This document shows positions 44,243 through 53,307 of a stretch of 64,000 nucleotides of DNA, in pieces. Under the pieces are notes generated by a model that was not told where the DNA came from, made no database searches, and saw only the letters and a list, made by a program, of their open reading frames with translations. A program made the translations under genes and the position numbers. Every line of letters starts with the position of its first letter. Position 1 is the stretch's first letter. Origin of the DNA: Bin87 sp965222895 (GTDB lineage Bacteria > Chloroflexota > Dehalococcoidia > Lucifugimonadales > UBA3495); NCBI GenBank assembly GCA_965222895.1, contig CBDCVB010000001.1, positions 1,426,001 through 1,490,000 on the forward strand, read 5' to 3'.

Positions 44243-44744
44243 GAGCGTGTTGACGAGTTGAGCACGGAACCCGGAAACGGGGTTTCTGCTGGGATAGCCG
44301 CGAGTAATCCCGTGGGCGTGTTCTGTAGCTAACAATATTGGCAACACTTTTGGCGTCTGGGCCGGTCGCTATGGATGCGGCGAGCCAGCCTTGGTTCACG
44401 GACCCGGTTCCTTTCAGAACTCGTCGCGGCGTTTGCTGGCTTGAACACTATTGGCTCTGGTCAGGGTTGGGTGGGTCTGGAGCGGGATGGCTGCTCTCGC
44501 CACCTGGCGGGTGCGGTTAGTATGTCCGAGGCATGGCCGGACTGCCCTTCGGAATGCCGACGTAAGCCCGGTTGCGGATGATGACGGCGGCAGTCCAGCC
44601 GGAGTTCCGGCACTGGAATACTGCTCGGCTCTCGCGGTTGTCCGGGTGTCGGTCTCCGCAGCGCCGGCAGGTCTGCGACGTAGCCGGCGCTGGTACGGAA
44701 ACGGCGGGGGTGCCTAGTTTGGCGGCTGCTTCACAACGTGTCAT
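44243..44744 (-). pseudogene. TnpB 3' end with adjoining TGTTGACA end
   Basis: TA (44241-44242) then GAGCGTGTTGACGAG marks the left end. To its right a non-coding stretch of about 270 nt (likely the omega-RNA part; hairpin-rich, e.g. AACCCGGAAACGGGGTT) leads to a minus-strand frame with TSQTCRRCGDRHPDNRESRA and VFQCRNSGW, the TnpB zinc ribbon with three of four Cys. Upstream RuvC part is missing. Confidence 0.6.
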
Positions 44745-44969
44745 CCTTCAAATATCATGCCGGGGCTGGTACGAATACCGACTATTGTGACGGTCTCCGT
44801 GCTTGGTGAGGGTTCCGCCATAGGGGTGGATTGGTTTGATCACGGTAATGATGCCAGTTGTCAGGACGCTGCGGCTGATGGCGGTGGCCGGGCTGAATGC
44901 TCGGCTGAGCTTGGCATCAAAGTCTTGCCACCGAAAGATCTCATCTACCATGCTGTTATCGTACACTCG

Positions 44970-45120
44970 CCGCCAAAAATTATAAATAAGGCGTCTAAAA
45001 TTTCAAATTGGCGCGCAAACGCAGCCCCTATGATGCGATCCTCGTAAATTAGAAGCGCATCAAAACTGTATGTTAGATGGTATAAATTGTAAATTAACGT
45101 GCATACGCATGACACACGGC
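44970..45120. other. A+T-rich segment without genes
   Basis: About 150 bp of markedly A+T-rich sequence (AAATTATAAATAAGG, GTAAATTAGAAGCGCATC, AAATTGTAAATTAACG) between accessory DNA and the more core-like block at 45.2-47.7 kb. Could hold promoters or be a recombination scar. No repeat or tRNA edge was found. Confidence 0.4.
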
Positions 45121-45200
45121 CCGTTTTACCGGCAATGATTGCCGGCGGTTCACCCTGTCAGGCACAACGTAGTCTGACACGCCGAACTGCTCCGCTATCA

Positions 45201-45640
45201 TCAGATGTCCTTCATCCCCAGAGCGTCCGCTCCGGCGCTGTTGCCGGCCAGTCTTCCGAAGACCATGCCGGCGCTCAGGCCGCTGCCGCCGGGGTAGTTG
45301 TGGTAGAACAGCCCGCCCACCATCTCGCCGGCGGCGTACAGGCCGGGGATGGGTTCCTGGGCGTTGGTAACCGCCTGGCCACGGTTGTTCACCTTGACGC
45401 CGCCGAAGGTGAAGGTGATGCACGTGGTAACGGCCCAACTGCGATACGGCAGCGTGTCCATGGTGTTGGCCGAGTTATTCTTGTTGACCGTCAGCCCTTT
45501 GGTGCGGCGGCAGGTCTTCACCGTGGGGTTGTAGAGGATGTCGGTGCGGATGGCGGCGTTGTATTCATCAATGGTACGAACCAGGCTGGCCTGTACACCG
45601 GGGCAAAAGAAATACTCCCGACTGGTCGGGGACGGGGGTG
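45201..45640 (-). pseudogene. FAD-dependent oxidoreductase (fumarate reductase/tricarballylate dehydrogenase type), C-terminal fragment
   Basis: Reads TITFTFGGVKVN-like sequence (TTCITFTFGGVKVNNRGQAV), then PIPGLYAAGEMVGGLFYHNY and PGGSGLSAGMVFGRLAGNSA, the C-terminal FAD-binding block of the fumarate reductase/KSTD superfamily. N-terminal GxGxxG part and most of the catalytic domain are missing; the frame breaks near 45640. Confidence 0.8.
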
Positions 45641-45680
45641 AAGTGCTTGGGGGATTGGTCCCGGTTACCGGGGCCGCGAG

Positions 45681-46397
45681 CTATCTACTATCCACTGCTT
45701 CGGCGAGCATGGCCGGGGTTACTATCACCACCCCCAGGTCCATGGCCAGCTTTTGCTGGGGGGGATTGACTGTTGAGCCGATGACGGCGGCGGTAGTCTC
45801 TTCTTGGGTTGTCGCGGCCAGGGTGCGGGCCCGTTCCTGGGCCCTGCGGATGTCGTTGTTGCTGATGGTGCGCGATACTTCCGCCACGAGGTGGATGTAC
45901 CGCCGGTCTCGGCCGCGCCGTCCCCGCATGATGATGTCCGCTACTTCCAGGTTGCTGATCTCGTCATCTGAGACCAGTTTCTGTGCTTCGGCTTCATCGA
46001 GGACAGTCCGCAGGCCGGGGTCCATTTCTCGGTTCCTGCTCAGCAGGACACGGCCCCTAGTCAGATCCAGGTGGTCCTTGGCGATGTTGAGGATGCTCTC
46101 GACAGCGCGGCGTTCCAGGTTGTCACCGTCCAGGTTCGCCAGTTTGGACTCTACGTTCCCCAATCTGGACTCTACGTTCCCCAATCTGGACTCTACGTTC
46201 CCCAACCTGGACTCCACGCGCTGGTTGAACTGCTGCTGCTCGGACACGAACTGGTTGATTTCGGACACGAACTGGTCGAAGCGGACCGGCAGTGCCAGGA
46301 GTTCCTCGGTGAGGATGAAGCTGCGTACGGAAGCCCTCCATTCAGGGTCTTCCTGTAGTGCCCTGATTAGGTCCTCTTTCGTGTGGATCGTGACCAT
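45681..46397 (-). CDS. Coiled-coil protein with tandem VESRLGN repeats
   Basis: 238 residues from the ATG at 46397, after GGAGAG; earlier in-frame ATGs lie in A/T-poor spacer and lack a site. N-terminal TKEDLIRALQEDPEWRASVR, then three to four near-perfect 7-residue repeats VESRLGN, then a globular half with YIHLVAEVSRTISNNDIRRA. Family common in Chloroflexota/cyanobacteria (DUF3782-like, possibly PD-(D/E)xK-related); function unknown. The DNA of the repeat is a 21-bp tandem. Confidence 0.7.
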   Translation of the reverse strand: MVTIHTKEDLIRALQEDPEWRASVRSFILTEELLALPVRFDQFVSEINQFVSEQQQFNQRVESRLGNVESRLGNVESRLGNVESKLANLDGDNLERRAVESILNIAKDHLDLTRGRVLLSRNREMDPGLRTVLDEAEAQKLVSDDEISNLEVADIIMRGRRGRDRRYIHLVAEVSRTISNNDIRRAQERARTLAATTQEETTAAVIGSTVNPPQQKLAMDLGVVIVTPAMLAEAVDSR

Positions 46398-46482
46398 GTC
46401 TCTCCTGCTCTCCTTTTTATTATACCGGCTGGGCCGGAGAGCGTAAACGCTGGGGGTGTCATGGTGAGCGTATCGAGCATAG

Positions 46483-46899
46483 TCAGCTATCCGCCAGCTC
46501 GCTGGCTTGACGCATTGCATACCAGCATAGTGCGCAGAACCGATTATTCTCACGCCCCTTGGCAAGGGGTAGCCAGTTGAGCTCATTTTGCCAATTGATA
46601 ACTTCGTTGCCCCGTAACCCACAGAGCATCAAACCATCGGGGAACGCCAACCTGCCCGTTGACAAGCGCATTGACTCGCTGCCTGCTATCCGCAGGTGAA
46701 ATTCTGGGGTCATTGGCTCGGGCACGTCAGCAACAGGCGACGTGCCGATAACGACCAGATGTTGGCACAATGGGCACAGCGTCTGCGTTTCCTCCGCCAA
46801 CCAATATATCTCCCCGCACGACCGGCAAATGGCCGCTTCGACTATCCGCCCGTCCGGTAGCATCTTACCGTATACGATCCGCTCATCCTTCCCCATCAC
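46483..46899 (-). CDS. Hypothetical zinc-binding protein
   Basis: 138 residues. ICRSCGEIYWLAEETQTLCP then LCQHLVVIG gives two CxxC pairs, a rubredoxin-like zinc ribbon at residues 25-50; a C-terminal CALCWYAM adds a third. Its ATG overlaps the stop of the upstream gene (46896-46899), so the two are coupled. No family recognised. Confidence 0.65.
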   Translation of the reverse strand: MMGKDERIVYGKMLPDGRIVEAAICRSCGEIYWLAEETQTLCPLCQHLVVIGTSPVADVPEPMTPEFHLRIAGSESMRLSTGRLAFPDGLMLCGLRGNEVINWQNELNWLPLAKGRENNRFCALCWYAMRQASELADS

Positions 46900-47162
46900 G
46901 ATACCTCGCCCACCATCGTCAGGAACCGAGCGCGCACACCCTCGGCCACGTCATCATGGGGCACCCGCTGCCGTCCGTAGGCTTCGGGCGGCAGGTGGTT
47001 GCGGACCATCCGCACACACGCCGGGCAAATGCGCATGAGGGCAGCAGCAGGCTCGATAGCCCATTTGTCCCCCTGGTCGGCGGACAGCAGCCCCTCTTCC
47101 TCGTGGCGACGCCCGCATTCCGTCAGCGTCAGTCCCCTTTTGATGTGCAACTTCTTAATCAT
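46896..47162 (-). CDS. Hypothetical zinc-binding protein
   Basis: 88 residues from the ATG at 47162 (GAGGGAG upstream; it overlaps the end of a preceding reading frame as TAATG). LTLTECGRRHEEEGLLSADQ, then ICPACVRMVRNHL: a CxxC with an upstream Cys. No family recognised. Preceding frame (QLAHATADLHPCESSWWYAY) at about 47165-47275 may be the end of a further gene without a visible start. Confidence 0.6.
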   Translation of the reverse strand: MIKKLHIKRGLTLTECGRRHEEEGLLSADQGDKWAIEPAAALMRICPACVRMVRNHLPPEAYGRQRVPHDDVAEGVRARFLTMVGEVS

Positions 47163-47381
47163 TAGACTCCCTCTTGGTATGTAACCATAGCATCTAGCGT
47201 AGCGTGGTAGGCGTACCACCAGCTGCTTTCGCAGGGGTGCAGGTCGGCGGTGGCGTGGGCCAGCTGCTCCGCTTCTTAAACTATCCTGCTTGTGAGGATG
47301 ACTCTGCCTCGCTTGTAGCGAGTCGAGACCCGGGTGAAGAAAGCAGTGGGCTACTCCCGGTCGCACGGCCAGATGGCGCAT

Positions 47382-47666
47382 TCATCGACGCGGTTTTACG
47401 GCCCATTCGCTGGGGAGATTGTCCCGCTCAATCACTCCTTCATTGACAAGGGTGGTTTTGATCGTTAGCGGCGATACTTCAAAATACCCAGCGGCATCAT
47501 TGATGTCATCGTCGGTGTGGTTGGACACGCTGAGAAACTCCGTCAAATCGTCAAGTGGGCAGAGAAACTCCTGAGCAAAAGCTCGTTGAAATTTCTGCCT
47601 GCTGGTTTTGGCGGATGTGGCCGGTAGTAGCGGCTCGTCTTGGTGTGGTTCGAGGTAGTCTGCCAC
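47382..47666 (-). pseudogene. ImmA/IrrE family metallopeptidase, C-terminal fragment
   Basis: 94 codons: KFQRAFAQEFLCPLDDLTEF, DDINDAAGYFEVSPLTIKTT, LVNEGVIER. This is the C-terminal half of ImmA/IrrE proteins that activate mobile elements by cleaving repressors. The HExxH zinc motif should lie upstream but IS630 sequence begins there. Confidence 0.7.
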
Positions 47667-47780
47667 TAGTATTCAGTCAACGTTGGAAAGGCAGGGGTAA
47701 AGGCGGTGTAGTTTGGTTCTGGCGTCGTGGGTGTTGAATCGCCAGTTGATGGTGACGCCCGCTGTGTTGCGCTCGGTCTC

Positions 47781-48769
47781 CTAGGCCGTGATTTGGCGTT
47801 GCAGCGCGTCGGCGTCGGGGTTTCTGCCTTTGAGACAGACCCGGCTCAACGCGCTGAATTCGATCTCCGCCATGTTCAGCCAACTGGCGTGCTTGGGCGT
47901 GTGGTGAAACTCCAGCCGTTTGACGATGCGCCGAGCTTCGGCGGCGTCGCAGGTCTCATAGAGGGAGGCCATGCGGTGGGTATTAAGGTTGTCCAGCACC
48001 ACCCGCACGAACGGGACCGCAGGATAGGCTTCATCCACCAGCCAGTGCATCTGGTGGGCAAAGTCCGGCATGGTGTGGCGCTCGGTGATGGCCACGTGGT
48101 GCCAGCCCGCCAGCGGCTCGCAGGTCAGGAAGATGTTGCGGGTGCCGCCGCGGCGATACTCGTAGTCCTGACGCCGCGGTCGTCCCGGCTGGACGGGCAA
48201 AGGCGAGCGTACCTCGGCCAGCAACTGGGTGGAAGTCTCGTCGAAGCACACCACCAGTCGGTCCTAGTCGTAGAGCTTGACATATAGGTCAAGCACGTCC
48301 GCCATGGGCGCCACGAATTCACCCCCTACCTTGGGGATGCACCACTGCTGCTTTCGCTAGGGCTTGAGGGCGTTTTTTAAGCCGCTGCCGCACCGTCTCG
48401 TGGGACAGCGACGGCAACCAACCTCAACTCCACCACCTTGCCGGCCAGCAACCGCAGGGGCCAGTGGCCATGGCCCTCGGGGGCGTCGCTGCACGCCAAC
48501 GCAACTAGGTGGGCCTCGCCCCGGTCATCCAGCTTGCAATACCGATTGGCTTGGGGATGATCGTGCAGCACGCCGTCCAACCCCTCCTTGGCGTACCGCC
48601 CTTTGGTGCGGAACACCGTGCGCTGCGACGTGTCCAGGGCTGCCGCCACCTGGGACGCGCTCCACCCTTCGTTAGTCTTGAGCAGGATGCGCACCCGATT
48701 GATGACCCGAGCCGAGCGCTGGCCGCTACGGATCAACTGCGCCAATTGCTCCCGATCTTCCTCCGACAA
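47781..48769 (-). pseudogene. IS630 family transposase, broken
   Basis: N-terminal part (48377-48769) has the HTH: RILLKTNEGWSASQVAAALD and TSQRTVFRTKGRYAKEGLDG. The catalytic part (47781-48254) has VCFDETSTQLLAE (first Asp), VVLDNLNTHRMASLYE (second) and HASWLNMAEIEFSAL (Glu). Stops and frame changes near 48260-48370 separate them. Inverted ends could not be fixed. IS630 enzymes duplicate TA, so its intact relatives are candidates for moving the TA-flanked TGTTGACA elements. Confidence 0.8.
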
Positions 48770-48862
48770 CCGTACTGCACGCGGCCGCCGAGATGGCGGC
48801 CGACGTGAGGATTGTGATCACCGCGCCCCGAATTGGATCGGGTAGCGGGTTCCTGTTGCTCG

Positions 48863-49651
48863 TCATCGCTGCATGTTCCAATCTGACTCGAGCACGAGGC
48901 GGTCGTTGTGCTGGGCCATGATGCGGATGTACTTGCAGTGGAACTTGGCTTTTGCCAAGCGGCGCAGCGGTTGCTGGGCGGTGAAGAACGCGGACCCAGG
49001 ATCGCTTTCGAGGTACTCGAGTACCTTTCCTTCCTTGATCAGCCGCTGTGTGGAGTCGCCGAACACGTCGTAGTCGGGGAAGGTCACGCACTCTCCGAGG
49101 ATGCCGGACTCGTCGAGCAGTAGTTCGGGGAAGATGAGCGCGTCCTCCATTCTTTGCCCCTGGGTGGGGCGGTTGCTGAGAGCCAGCTTCACCAGATTCC
49201 GGCCGGAGTTCCAGCTGTTGCGCAGCACCTCCAGTGGGATGGCGTTGATCGCCTCCGGCGACAGGTCGGGCTCCCTTATCTGGCTCATGACCTCGTGGGT
49301 CAGCTCTGGCCATTCGTGTTCTGGCCATTCGTGTTCTGGCAGGTGGCTGAACTGCTGGTCGCGCACTGCACTAGGCAAAGTAGTTTGGCTGAGGAGCCTT
49401 AGCCGTTCAATAGCACTGTCAAGTTCCTCTGGTGTCGGAAGGAACTGCCGGTTGGTGGCCGAGTTGCCCTGGATGTACTTGTGGCGGCGGCTGCCTAGGG
49501 CGAAGGACTCAAAGTCGGTGCCCTCCGGTTCGGTCTGGGCCGCCTTCGAGAACGTGATTGCCTGTCGGGCGGCCTCGCGCAGTATATCGTTGGTCGGCTG
49601 TTGTCCGTCCGAAAGTGTGACGTTGGTGATGATGAAAGCGGTGGTGTGCAT
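48863..49651 (-). CDS. Hypothetical protein (262 aa)
   Basis: AAGGAGG precedes the ATG. No family recognised. Contains a short tandem PEHEWPEHEWPE at about residue 108, and near the C-terminus KAKFHCKYIRIMAQHNDRLV. Cleanly open in one frame, same A+C-rich coding as neighbours. First gene of three small ones (48.9-50.4 kb) downstream of the IscB element. Confidence 0.65.
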   Translation of the reverse strand: MHTTAFIITNVTLSDGQQPTNDILREAARQAITFSKAAQTEPEGTDFESFALGSRRHKYIQGNSATNRQFLPTPEELDSAIERLRLLSQTTLPSAVRDQQFSHLPEHEWPEHEWPELTHEVMSQIREPDLSPEAINAIPLEVLRNSWNSGRNLVKLALSNRPTQGQRMEDALIFPELLLDESGILGECVTFPDYDVFGDSTQRLIKEGKVLEYLESDPGSAFFTAQQPLRRLAKAKFHCKYIRIMAQHNDRLVLESDWNMQR

Positions 49652-49708
49652 GATTTTCCTCCTTTGGTCCGGTGGATTCCGGAGCGTGTTTTCTTCTTGC
49701 AGTGTTGG

Positions 49709-50086
49709 TTACAGCACGGGGTCGTTGCTGGGAGACAACATCTCGTCGAGCTGGTCGCGCCACTTTCGGGTTCCCCACGCGATGTCGAGCATATTTTCCT
49801 CGTCCTGGGTGAGTTCTTCCAGGAATTTTCGAATGTTCTGTCTGGCTTGGTCTTGGTGCTTGATCAGGGATTTGGTCGGCGTCCGTTGCTTTGTTAGGTT
49901 GCCTTGCAGGATGTCGCCCATACGGTTTTTGACCGAGGCCTGGGACCTTTCGTATTCGCGTATCAGGGGTAATAATTCCCTAGCCGTCTGGGACTTCGAG
50001 TGTGGCGTGCGTGGCACTTTGATGAAGGCTTTTGGGTCGACGGGTTCGTCTGGCGAAGGCAGGTATTTCTCGGTTAATAGGCACAT
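49709..50086 (-). CDS. Hypothetical protein
   Basis: 125 residues with AAGGA before the ATG. Helical, charged (LIREYERSQASVKNRMGDIL, NIRKFLEELTQDEENMLDIA). No family recognised. Confidence 0.55.
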   Translation of the reverse strand: MCLLTEKYLPSPDEPVDPKAFIKVPRTPHSKSQTARELLPLIREYERSQASVKNRMGDILQGNLTKQRTPTKSLIKHQDQARQNIRKFLEELTQDEENMLDIAWGTRKWRDQLDEMLSPSNDPVL

Positions 50087-50208
50087 GGGGTGGATTTTCC
50101 TTGATGGTTGGCGCTTGGGCTAGGGTATCTGGATTAGGCAGGCTCGTTTGTGATGTTGATGTGTTTGGGTGAGCCATCTGGGTGGTGTTACGAGCGGTGT
50201 GGCGATGG

Positions 50209-50436
50209 TTATCTGCCCTGGTTACGCGGATAGAGGCGGGCGCGGTTGATAATGATCTCGATGCACTCGGCGGGCGAATACCCGTACGTGGTGCGCTCGG
50301 CAATACGTCGGCCGATGGGCGTGCGTTCGTGGTAGTCCGCTGCGACGAACGCGTCGACCATGGCTTCGAGAGGATGCGTGGGTGTAGGTAGCTGCCTGGT
50401 TGTTGTTTGTTGGATTGAACGGCTTTTGCTGGTCAT
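50209..50436 (-). CDS. Hypothetical small protein just downstream of the IscB element
   Basis: 75 residues, GAGGA 11 bases before the ATG. AMVDAFVAADYHERTPIGRR and SPAECIEIIINRARL are helical. The IscB element ends only about 20 bp upstream of the ATG, so the gene's ribosome site survives but its native promoter/operon link is broken. Confidence 0.5.
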   Translation of the reverse strand: MTSKSRSIQQTTTRQLPTPTHPLEAMVDAFVAADYHERTPIGRRIAERTTYGYSPAECIEIIINRARLYPRNQGR

Positions 50437-50522
50437 GTGGGTGTTGTCCTCTTAAGTAGGATTGTTCAAGTAGGGGGATTGGGCCAGTGTAAGCGTGGTG
50501 CGCGTTACGTTTTTGAACTCGG

Positions 50523-51944
50523 TCAGGCGATCCTGAGTGTTGAATGCGTAATGGCGTCCGTGTGGTGATGTTTCTGCTCTGATGGTGTGGTCCAGCGGGT
50601 ACGGTGTCGTGGATTCCTGGCGATGATTCGCGCGTGGGCGATGCTTGCACTCTGTTTCCCCACCGCGACTCGTGTGCCCCTGGCTTTGATGACGGCCCGG
50701 CCTATGGATCGGCCGGCCTTGTGGTTGAGGACCATGGTGTCGCCGGTGCTGATATTCAGGCGGCCGTAGCGCTGGTGTCGGTCGGAGTGTCCGGCTGCGG
50801 GGCTGCGTTGGCGTTGATGCCTGGGCAACCTCTGCTGGTTGCGGAAGGGTTGTCCTACCGGAGTGCCGTGGCGGTCGACGTTGGCTTTCTGCCTGGAGCG
50901 CCCGTTGACGGGGCGCAGCTCCAGCACCTTGCTGGGCAGGTTTTCGATGGTCTGGAAGTCTTGCCCTTGCAAGGTGGCGTCGTAGCAGTGCGTCTTGCGG
51001 ACGTTGAGTTGCTGGCGTGTCCAGGAGACTGATGCGGCGTCGGTGAGGTGGACCGGCAGGCCAGTGTCTCGCAGGTCTTCGATGAGTGCTGGCAGCACGG
51101 TGTTCATGTGCGCGGCGGACGCGAGGTTGGAACGGTTTAGGCGGTCCGTGATCCTTTTCAGCAACTGGGGCTGGTTGGCCAGGAATACCTCGCTGGGCTG
51201 GTTGCCTTTCTGGGTATTGCACTGATGGCAGCAGGCGACGAGGTTGTCGACGCGGTCCGAGCCGATGGCTCGGGGTCGTACGTGGTCCAGTTCCAGGCGT
51301 ACGTGGCGACGTCGGCAGTAGACGCAGCGGCTGCCGTCGCGGTTGAGGATGTAGGCCCTGACCTGCCAGCCGAAGAGTGTGCCGCGTTGGTACTCGACTC
51401 CGTTGATGTCGGGGTTCATCATCAGTTGCGGGTCAAACTTGTTCCGCTCCAGCCTGATGCTGCTGATGGGGAACACCGGTCGGAGGATGCTGACTACGTG
51501 CATGGTGTCGATGCGAAGGCTGTCGACGGAGGGCGGTAACGTGCCTGGCTGGCGTCTGCGGTTGTCGAAGCGCGGGGCGCGGTAGCGGAGCCGCGCTCTG
51601 CGGTTGCGGCGGTGGCTGCGCCGCTTGGTGAGTGTGGCCTTGATGTTGAAACCTCGGTGCTTGATCTCCAGGGCCGCGAGTACGGTGCGTTGGTCGTTTT
51701 CGTCGTCGGCTACGACCGCGATGCCGGTGGTCTGTGAGCCGGGGTCGATGTTGAGGGCAATGTCTTGTACTACCGACTGCGCACGGGTGCGGTCGAGGAG
51801 ACGGATGCCGAACCGGCCCTTGACGTGATGAGGCACGGCACGGCCATTGGTGAGCAGCTTACGCGCTCTCGCTGGATGTGTGGGTATGAGCGGCTGTGCG
51901 TCTGACGAGTAGACGGGTACGGGTTGGTAGTTTGAGTAGTTCAT
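50523..51944 (-). CDS. iscB: IscB RNA-guided nuclease, intact
   Basis: 473 residues from the ATG at 51944. Order: PLMP domain QPVPVYSSDAQPLIPTHPAR; RuvC-I NIDPGSQTTGIAV; Arg-rich bridge helix; RuvC-II IRLERNKFDPQ; HNH with CVYC, RLELDHVRPRAIG, NLVACCHQCN; RuvC-III KTHCYDATLQG; C-terminal domain ending in GDTMVLNHKAGRSIGRAV. Every catalytic residue (Asp, Glu, His/Asp, HNH His) is in place. Family role: DNA cleavage guided by an omega-RNA encoded just upstream; ancestor group of Cas9. Sits alone in an element with 19-bp ends. Confidence 0.95.
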   Translation of the reverse strand: MNYSNYQPVPVYSSDAQPLIPTHPARARKLLTNGRAVPHHVKGRFGIRLLDRTRAQSVVQDIALNIDPGSQTTGIAVVADDENDQRTVLAALEIKHRGFNIKATLTKRRSHRRNRRARLRYRAPRFDNRRRQPGTLPPSVDSLRIDTMHVVSILRPVFPISSIRLERNKFDPQLMMNPDINGVEYQRGTLFGWQVRAYILNRDGSRCVYCRRRHVRLELDHVRPRAIGSDRVDNLVACCHQCNTQKGNQPSEVFLANQPQLLKRITDRLNRSNLASAAHMNTVLPALIEDLRDTGLPVHLTDAASVSWTRQQLNVRKTHCYDATLQGQDFQTIENLPSKVLELRPVNGRSRQKANVDRHGTPVGQPFRNQQRLPRHQRQRSPAAGHSDRHQRYGRLNISTGDTMVLNHKAGRSIGRAVIKARGTRVAVGKQSASIAHARIIARNPRHRTRWTTPSEQKHHHTDAITHSTLRIA

Positions 51945-51949
51945 GACGG

Positions 51950-52228
51950 TAAGGTCAACTCCTTGGGGGGTGTGAAGCATCCTCGCCAATGTGTGCGGCA
52001 GGTGTTGGGTACAGCGAGCCGTACCCGGGCTTTGGGCGCCTTGCTTTCGCATTGCTCGTCCTTGGGCCTTGTAGTTTTCATCCCGATTGTTCGGGAGTCC
52101 GGGACTGGATGAACATTCCGGAGTGCGTTGCTGGCCTGCCGGCCACGTAGCCGCGTATAGCGGCTGAGGCTGATAAGACTGCTGTTGATGGAGATTGCGA
52201 ATCCCGTCAGGGACGATTTTCGTTTTCG
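51950..52228 (-). ncRNA. Candidate IscB omega-RNA region
   Basis: The 280-300 nt between the iscB start and the right end are non-coding with several stems: GGGTAC/GTACCC at about 52006-52026, AGCCGC-GTAT-AGCGGCT at about 52150-52166, and a CCCGATTGTTCGGGA-like hairpin near 52082. Position and length fit IscB omega-RNA, whose 5' guide would be read from beyond 52247. Confidence 0.55.
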
Positions 52229-52387
52229 CCTACTTGAACAATCCTACTCTTAAGCATTGAACCCGGAAACGGGGGTGGCGGCTGGACGTTCGTTGGATGC
52301 TGGTGAGCCAGTCGTGGCTGATGCGGTAGTTGTCGCATCGGCCGTCTGGGTAGTGGGTGTGGATAGCGTGGTTGCTTGGCGCGGTTA

Positions 52388-53215
52388 TCAGGAGGTCTTC
52401 TGGTCGTTGGGCGCGCTTTCGAGTGATGACTCTCCTGTGGTCTTGAGTCGCAGCGAGCGGCTGGCCAGTGCGCTGAGGATGGCGTCATCTTCTGGTCGGT
52501 CGGGAGAGTGGCTGATGTCGGGGTCGTTGGCGCTGATGAGCAGGAGGCGGCCGGCCATGAGGTATTCGCGGTAGATGCGGGAGAGTGCGGCTTCATAGAG
52601 AGGGAGTATGCCGACCAACGCGATGGCGGAGCCGGATTTCCGGATAGTCTTAAGAAGGAGGGATAGGCCGGCCGGCTGGTTGGTCGATACGACCAGAGTC
52701 TGGCCGGAGCTGGCGATCTGTTCGGCGACCGGTTCAATCAGGTTGTTGGCCCGAGGGCTGGCAGGAACGGGTGTCAGAACGGCGACGTTGCAGTTTGGCT
52801 GTGTCACCAGTTCCGTGTTGCCGCACTGGTGGATGAGCGGCGGTGCTATCTCGCCCAATTTGTGGAGGGCTTGGGGATAGTCATCGTCGTCCCACGCGTT
52901 GGTCGTGATGCTGGCTCGGCTCCACTTGTCGAGCTTCATAGAGAGTGCGAATCCGCGTCCGATCAGCCGTGAGATTCGTTGCATCTGCTGGTCGGTCATG
53001 CCCGCCTTTTGGAGGTGCTCGTTGGCTCCAGCCGTGCTTCTGAGCAAGTCGCCCACTGAGAGTCCAGCGTCGGTGAGCGTGGCCCTGAGGGCGTGGTATT
53101 CGGCGGCGTCCAGGGGGTTTGTGTCGGGCTGCGGCGCGAGGTTGGCGCACAACATCATGGTGGCCTGGGCGTTGTTTTTCTGCTTGGTGCTTGACGGTAT
53201 GGTAGGGGTTTTCAT
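52388..53215 (-). CDS. DprA/Smf-like Rossmann protein
   Basis: 275 residues; AGGTGA precedes the ATG. Helical start, then DDDYPQALHKLGEIAPPLIH, the DprA lead-in to the nucleotide-fold; NVAVLTPVP (where DprA has VGSRxxS), GQTLVVSTNQPAG (for SGLAxGID), AIALVGILPLYE, and AGRLLLISANDPD. The DprA fold is clear but its signature loops are altered, so ssDNA binding is not assured. DprA proteins load RecA on ssDNA; relatives occur in phages and defence loci. IscB element lies just downstream. Confidence 0.78.
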   Translation of the reverse strand: MKTPTIPSSTKQKNNAQATMMLCANLAPQPDTNPLDAAEYHALRATLTDAGLSVGDLLRSTAGANEHLQKAGMTDQQMQRISRLIGRGFALSMKLDKWSRASITTNAWDDDDYPQALHKLGEIAPPLIHQCGNTELVTQPNCNVAVLTPVPASPRANNLIEPVAEQIASSGQTLVVSTNQPAGLSLLLKTIRKSGSAIALVGILPLYEAALSRIYREYLMAGRLLLISANDPDISHSPDRPEDDAILSALASRSLRLKTTGESSLESAPNDQKTS

Positions 53216-53307
53216 GGTGATTCACCTACTTTTGTGTGATGGGTGATTGGGGCGATTTCGGTCGCTGTCTAATGGCGGTCTTGCCATTCTTCCGGGTCGG
53301 TACGCTA

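Larger units (their letters stand above)
50456..52247 (-). mobile_element. IscB element with perfect 19-bp inverted repeats and 6-bp target duplication
   Basis: Left GTAGGATTGTTCAAGTAGG (50456-50474) and right CCTACTTGAACAATCCTAC (52229-52247) are perfect reverse complements. TCTTAA stands outside both ends (50450-50455 and 52248-52253). 1792 bp, containing only iscB and about 300 non-coding bases upstream of it. No transposase. This structure differs from IS200/IS605-type IscB carriers, which lack inverted repeats and duplications. Confidence 0.9.

Noticed and set aside
49101..50123. Plus-strand frame of 340 codons
   Set aside because: Spans two minus-strand genes with good ribosome sites and their gap; Ser/Arg/Trp-rich without domains.
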